Source of the DNA: GCA-2706205 sp964215955
Lineage (GTDB): Bacteria; Bdellovibrionota; Bacteriovoracia; Bacteriovoracales; Bacteriovoracaceae
Direction: 5' to 3'
NCBI GenBank assembly: GCA_964215955.1
Contig: CAXPDR010000019.1
Location: 1 to 64,000, forward strand
DNA: 64,000 nucleotides
Shown here one piece after another: positions 60,278 through 64,000 of this stretch. How positions within the stretch are numbered: position 1 is the first letter of the stretch; the number at the start of each line of letters is the position of its first letter. The position numbers were made by a program, and so were the translations under genes. A model generated the notes under the pieces. That model was not told the DNA's origin. It made no database searches and saw nothing but the letters and a program-made list of their open reading frames with translations.

Positions 60278-60594
60278 TTTTTTGACTTAATGATTACTAA
60301 AGTCTGAGGTAAATCAGAGACTTACCATGTAGCATGCGGTTTAATACTTAAAAGTATCTATTCAAGCGCTAATGTGGTATAATGAGTATAAGGATGAGAT
60401 TTTTCTTTTCGTTTTTTTATTTTCATAATTAAGTCAATTTGACAAAACAATCGTAAAATTAAATTCAAAATTTATTAAATAAACCACAAGATTCTCTCTT
60501 GATGGTTCGTTTATTAGAGAAAGGATAAGGTCTATATGAATTGATGATTAGGCCATATCCTTTGATCTTTTTAATATTAAATGGAGGTTTTATT
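60278..60594 (+). other. Gene-free gap with a leader hairpin at 60519-60563
   Basis: About 320 bases without a gene. AAAGGATAAGGTC (60519-60531) pairs, with two mismatches, with GGCCATATCCTTT (60551-60563), followed by GATCTTTTTAAT. It is 32 bases before the CarD-like start and could be a terminator-like attenuator in its leader. No RNA gene was recognised. Confidence 0.45.
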
Positions 60595-61074
60595 ATGAAC
60601 AAAGAAAGTATTATTGGAGAAAGTATTATTTGTAGTGGTCTTGGAATTGGACAAATTACAGACATCACTCATTTAACTGAGGGTGGGGAAGAGTTTTACA
60701 AAGTTAACTTTCCAAAAGATAAGTGTACAAATTACTTTTCCATTGAAAACAAAAAGAATTATAGAATCCTTTCATCTAAAAAAACGTTAAGTAAGGCTAT
60801 TGAAACTTTTAAAACAAGTTTTGAGCCAGCCGAATATAAAACAGTCCAAGAAAAAATCAATACGGTTAAAGAATTATTAAAAGAGGAAGATGTAGTTAAA
60901 TTAGCAAAAACCTTATCACAGCTAAACGCAGAAAAAGAATTACATGTTCAAATTAACAAATCTTACAAAGATGCTTTGGATTCTTTTATTGATGAAATTT
61001 CATTTGTTCTTGAAGTAAAAAGGTCGGAAGCATATTCCATTTTAAGCCTTAAGGATCCTGATAATAAAAAATAA
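60595..61074 (+). CDS. CarD-like (CdnL/TRCF-domain) regulator
   Basis: 159 residues from ATG 60595 (GGAGG 7-11 bases upstream; an earlier ATG lies inside the leader hairpin). The N-terminal 60 residues resemble the CarD/CdnL RNA-polymerase-interacting domain (CSGLGIGQITDITHLTEGGEE, FYKVNFP, NYRIL), followed by a helical domain (AEYKTVQEKINTVKELLKEED, SFIDEISFVLEVKRSEAYSI). CarD-type proteins bind the beta subunit and stabilise open complexes. This one is compact and may be a specialised paralogue. Confidence 0.72.
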   Translation: MNKESIIGESIICSGLGIGQITDITHLTEGGEEFYKVNFPKDKCTNYFSIENKKNYRILSSKKTLSKAIETFKTSFEPAEYKTVQEKINTVKELLKEEDVVKLAKTLSQLNAEKELHVQINKSYKDALDSFIDEISFVLEVKRSEAYSILSLKDPDNKK

Positions 61075-61193
61075 ATTATTAGATTGGAGCTTACAGTTTG
61101 AAAAACTAATTTTATTCTTCAAGTCAAAGATCATCTTATGAGAAATCATACTAACGTATTAAAAGTTTATAAATGGCATAAAAGGAGAATATT

Positions 61194-61388
61194 ATGCAAA
61201 CAGGTACAGTAAAGTTTTTTAACGATCAAAAAGGATTTGGCTTCATTACACCGGATAATGGTGGAAGTGATATTTTTGTTCACGTTTCAGCAGTTGAAAA
61301 TGGAACACTAGCTGATAACGATAAGGTAACTTATGTTGTTGGTGAAGGTGCTAAAGGACCTTGTGCTTTAGAAGTAAAAATGGCTTAA
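61194..61388 (+). CDS. Cold-shock protein (CspA family)
   Basis: 64 residues, one cold-shock domain: GTVKFFNDQKGFGFITPD with RNP1 (KGFGFI) and DIFVHVSAVE with RNP2 (FVHVS). It binds single-stranded RNA and DNA. AAGGAG precedes the ATG after a leader of about 100 bases. A long-stem terminator follows 12 bases after the stop. Single gene. Confidence 0.95.
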   Translation: MQTGTVKFFNDQKGFGFITPDNGGSDIFVHVSAVENGTLADNDKVTYVVGEGAKGPCALEVKMA

Positions 61389-61399
61389 TCATTTCAAAG

Positions 61400-61437
61400 C
61401 AAAGTGTAGGTGTTTTTTGGTAAATGCTTACACTTTG
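61400..61437 (+). terminator. Terminator after cold-shock gene
   Basis: CAAAGTGTA and TACACTTTG form a perfect 9-bp stem around a 20-base loop, which itself contains a T-run. It follows the stop by 12 bases; the tail TTGAAAATT is weak in T. Confidence 0.6.
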
Positions 61438-61516
61438 TTGAAAATTGACTCAAAGTTTACATAAAGTTGATCTCTCTTAAATTCACTAATGCTACTTTTT
61501 AAATAGGAGGGCATTT

Positions 61517-61966
61517 ATGAATTTTCTAAATACGACAGTTTTTATTAGTTTATCTTTTTTTTCATTTCATCTTTTTGCTAGTGATATTTTTCAGGTCAGA
61601 GTTGAAAAAGTTGATCATCTAAGTGGTCATCAAATTGATTTTGAATGGGAACTTACTACTCAACATGGAACAACCCTCAAGTTGGTTTGTCCGGGCAATA
61701 AGGTTGCCTATAAGGATACCCCTCATATTTTATATTTTGGGCATGCTAATCAGTACGTAGGAAGATTTGCATTTAACGCTGACAATAAATGTAATCAACT
61801 CAATGAATTTATTCGTGGAGTTCATTATCGAGTTGATCCAATTAATCCGATTATTCTTAAATTTAGCCGCAGCAAAAAGGAAGTTCGATCGATAATCTTT
61901 CCTGAGCTCGATCCGTATGACTTAAGTCCAAAGTCCAAGTTTGGAAACGTTATTGGTGGAATTTAG
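61517..61966 (+). CDS. Secreted protein, unknown
   Basis: 149 residues: signal peptide (FISLSFFSFHLFA), then a beta-rich domain with two Cys (LVCPGN, NKCNQL) and a conserved-looking turn-rich centre (HILYFGHANQYVGRFAF). AGGAGGG precedes the ATG. No family is recognised. Single gene between the cold-shock gene and another exported protein. Confidence 0.55.
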   Translation: MNFLNTTVFISLSFFSFHLFASDIFQVRVEKVDHLSGHQIDFEWELTTQHGTTLKLVCPGNKVAYKDTPHILYFGHANQYVGRFAFNADNKCNQLNEFIRGVHYRVDPINPIILKFSRSKKEVRSIIFPELDPYDLSPKSKFGNVIGGI

Positions 61967-62125
61967 ATGAGGGCATTATACTCACGTTAATTAGTATTAT
62001 TTATCATGATTTTTTGATGACTTACAAGAAGATTGACTAAAAACTTAACAGTCCCTATAAATTTAAATATCAAGATACAACTAACCAAAATGTAGGGTAT
62101 TCTATTGAAAAATAGGAGACTTAAT

Positions 62126-62596
62126 ATGAATGTAATTATTAACTTTTTAGCTATTCTTTGCATCGTTGTTTTTTCATCTACTAATACTAAAGCAAATGGT
62201 ACTTGTAGGCTTCATTATAAAGGTTTAGAGGATAATAACGAGGTTGACATTTTATCAGCCAAAAATCGATTTAAAAGAAAAGACTTTATTGTTTTAACAA
62301 ACATAAAGCCTGTTCCTGGAGATTATGTCTTGAGCTTAACAAGTTCTAAACTTGTAGCTGACGATCAGTTCAGACCTTTTTTGTGTATAATAACCCTGGG
62401 TAATGAATGTAAAACTACAGGCGGACATTATAAGTATATAGAAAAATATACTTTAGCCAAAGTTGATGAAGACGGGAGTCATGAAATTATAGAGCATTTA
62501 AGTAGTGATGTTGAGTCCGGTATGTACATAGAAGAAAAAAGTAAAAAAAGAGCTAGTAAACTAGCTTCCAAAGTCAAAACTTGTCATTATTACTAA
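62126..62596 (+). CDS. Secreted protein, unknown
   Basis: 156 residues from ATG 62126 (AGGAGAC 6 bases upstream; a TTG at 62105 lies before the signal peptide). Signal FLAILCIVVFSSTNTKA, then a small domain with Cys in TCRLHY, FLCIIT, NECKTTG and KTCHYY at the very end, suggesting two disulfides. No family is recognised. Single gene. Confidence 0.55.
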   Translation: MNVIINFLAILCIVVFSSTNTKANGTCRLHYKGLEDNNEVDILSAKNRFKRKDFIVLTNIKPVPGDYVLSLTSSKLVADDQFRPFLCIITLGNECKTTGGHYKYIEKYTLAKVDEDGSHEIIEHLSSDVESGMYIEEKSKKRASKLASKVKTCHYY

Positions 62597-62794
62597 ATAG
62601 TAATTGAGGCCTTCCTTTTCAAATCAATGGTCAATGGAGGGCCCAATAAATATTCAAACCGACAAAGTATCTAAGTGGTTTTTACAGTTGTAAATTCGGA
62701 TTTTCCTAATTGTGGAATTTATTTTTTGAACCTTGAATAGACTCAGGCCATTATAAGCAACGTTAATACTATGTATTTATAATGAGGCTTAGTT

Positions 62795-64000
62795 ATGGTG
62801 GTTTATAGTTTTCTCTTCTTTTTATTAGTTTTTGTTTTGATTGGTGTTTCATCAACATTTAAAAGCAAAAAAAGTAATTCAGATTATCTTTTAGCGGGAC
62901 ATGATATTCCACCTTGGCTTGCAGCTCTTTCCGCTATCGCTACTAATAATAGTGGTTATATGTTTATTGGTATGATTGGATTTACTTATACTTCTGGTCT
63001 TCAATCTATTTGGCTTATGATTGGTTGGATTGTTGGTGACTTTATTATGAGTATGTTTGTTCATAAAAAGTTACGAAAAGTTACTGAAAGTGAAAATATA
63101 TTAAGCTTTGGTGGAGTTCTATCACGTTGGCAAAAAGGAACTAATTTTAAAAAACTAAGACTGTTGGTCGGAATTATAACTGTCTTGTTCTTAGGTGTAT
63201 ATGCAGCAGCTCAACTTAAAGCCGGAAGTAAAGCACTTCATGTTTTATTTGGATGGGACTATAGTATTGGTGCCATCATAGGAAGTGTTATTGTATTTCT
63301 CTACTGTTTATCTGGAGGGATAAGGGCTTCGATCTGGACTGACGCTGCTCAATCCATTGTCATGATTTTTGCTATGACTTTGTTATTTTTTGTCGGAGTT
63401 AATCAAGTCGGTGGCTTTGATCAATATGTCTCTAAACTTGATGCTATTTCACCAACATTTTTAAGCCTTCAACCCACTGGACTGAGTCTTGATAATTCTG
63501 TGGGTGTTTTGTTATTTATTCTAGGTTGGGTCTTTGGTGGCTTTGGAGTTATAGGTCAACCTCATATTATGATTCGATTTATGACGGTGGATAATCCAGA
63601 AAGCATGAATAAAACTAAGGTCTATTATTATTCTTGGTATATCGCCTTTTATGCTGTGACTATTGGAGCAGGATTAACTGCTAGGCTAATCTTACCTGAG
63701 TCTAGTTCATTTGATGCAGAGTTAGCTCTTCCTTTGATGAGTCAACAAATGTTACCTGAAATCTTAATCGGTGTTGTTCTTGCCGGAATTTTTTCTGCAA
63801 CTATGTCTACTGCAGATTCTCAAATATTAAGCTGTAGTGCTGCTTTTACCAGAGATATACTTCCAAAAGAAAAGGTCACATTGTTTATTACAAAACTTAC
63901 AACTGCAGCAGTGACTATTGTTGCTTTAATGATAGCACTTTTCGGAAGCAGTAATGTATTTGAACTTGTTCTTATTGCATGGTCTGTTTTATCCGCAGGC
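62795..64000 (+). CDS. Sodium:solute symporter (SSS family), partial
   Basis: 402 codons from ATG 62795 stay open to the right edge of the window, so the gene is cut. The N-terminus has SDYLLAGHDIPPWLAALSAIATNNSGYMFIG (given here in part), matching the SSS/PutP family's first helices. Later comes SGGIRASIWTDAAQSIVM, the signature of sodium/proline-type symporters (GGxxAxxxTDxxQ), and STADSQILSCSAAF with the Ser/Thr sodium site. It takes up proline or another small solute with sodium. The substrate is not fixed by the visible part. Confidence 0.88.
   Translation, partial: MVVYSFLFFLLVFVLIGVSSTFKSKKSNSDYLLAGHDIPPWLAALSAIATNNSGYMFIGMIGFTYTSGLQSIWLMIGWIVGDFIMSMFVHKKLRKVTESENILSFGGVLSRWQKGTNFKKLRLLVGIITVLFLGVYAAAQLKAGSKALHVLFGWDYSIGAIIGSVIVFLYCLSGGIRASIWTDAAQSIVMIFAMTLLFFVGVNQVGGFDQYVSKLDAISPTFLSLQPTGLSLDNSVGVLLFILGWVFGGFGVIGQPHIMIRFMTVDNPESMNKTKVYYYSWYIAFYAVTIGAGLTARLILPESSSFDAELALPLMSQQMLPEILIGVVLAGIFSATMSTADSQILSCSAAFTRDILPKEKVTLFITKLTTAAVTIVALMIALFGSSNVFELVLIAWSVLSAG

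Overview
The window comes from an AT-rich chromosome of a Gram-negative bacterium. The lipoprotein signal peptides, the RND/TolC efflux parts, the outer-membrane phospholipase, the TIGR02147-type regulator paired with a secreted protein, and the many exported hydrolases of unknown role all fit the Bdellovibrio/Bacteriovorax group of predatory bacteria (Bacteriovoracaceae-like). This placement is inferred from gene content only. No rRNA, tRNA, CRISPR array or intact insertion sequence was recognised.

Region 1 (1-27283) reads as a mobile metal-resistance island. Its left end has an XRE regulator with palindromic operators, a chimeric ORF joining an integrase arm domain to a nucleotidyltransferase tail, and the 3' stump of a metal-island gene. 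Cluster 1 (1498-11281) encodes a CzcA-type RND pump with two TolC-like proteins, lipoproteins, a His-rich mini-adaptor, a frameshifted CzcD and an HMA-type CDF transporter. Then come an AraC regulator, a transglutaminase-like protein and a DUF3703 protein, followed by a copZ-copA-csoR copper module with a CsoR-type operator. A divergent ECF sigma/anti-sigma pair faces cluster 2 (17611-26644): a haem-binding cytochrome, TolC/CusB/CusA copper-silver efflux, a DUF3347-like protein, an intact CzcD, a CzcN-like methyltransferase and a second HMA-type CDF. Both divergent promoters share a GTCACA/CGTAATA motif. A catalytic-domain-less recombinase-like gene closes the island.

Region 2 (27300-33200) is accessory and partly decaying: a methyltransferase, a beheaded GNAT gene, a tautomerase, then a nucleotidyltransferase and a P-loop kinase each killed by in-frame stops, a membrane protein, an HxlR/MdaB/peroxiredoxin redox set, and a beta-helix fragment.

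Region 3 (33200-42900) is rich in exported proteins: a caspase-fold peptidase, a 30-residue repeat protein, a TIGR02147 regulator with a secreted partner, phospholipase A1, and a papain-like protease followed by two anchored proteins. It ends in a nucleotidyltransferase/small-protein pair of toxin-antitoxin type.

Region 4 (43000-64000) looks like chromosomal backbone with regulated oddities: a cobalamin riboswitch followed by a seven-codon ORF and an acyl-CoA thioesterase; RhlE-like helicase and an M14 carboxypeptidase; a GNAT-PilZ fusion; a TetR regulator whose palindrome recurs in front of a CcdA-like/thioredoxin-peroxiredoxin operon; LysR/pirin/FMN-reductase genes; an M23-like protein; a CarD-like protein; a cold-shock protein; and a sodium:solute symporter running off the right edge.
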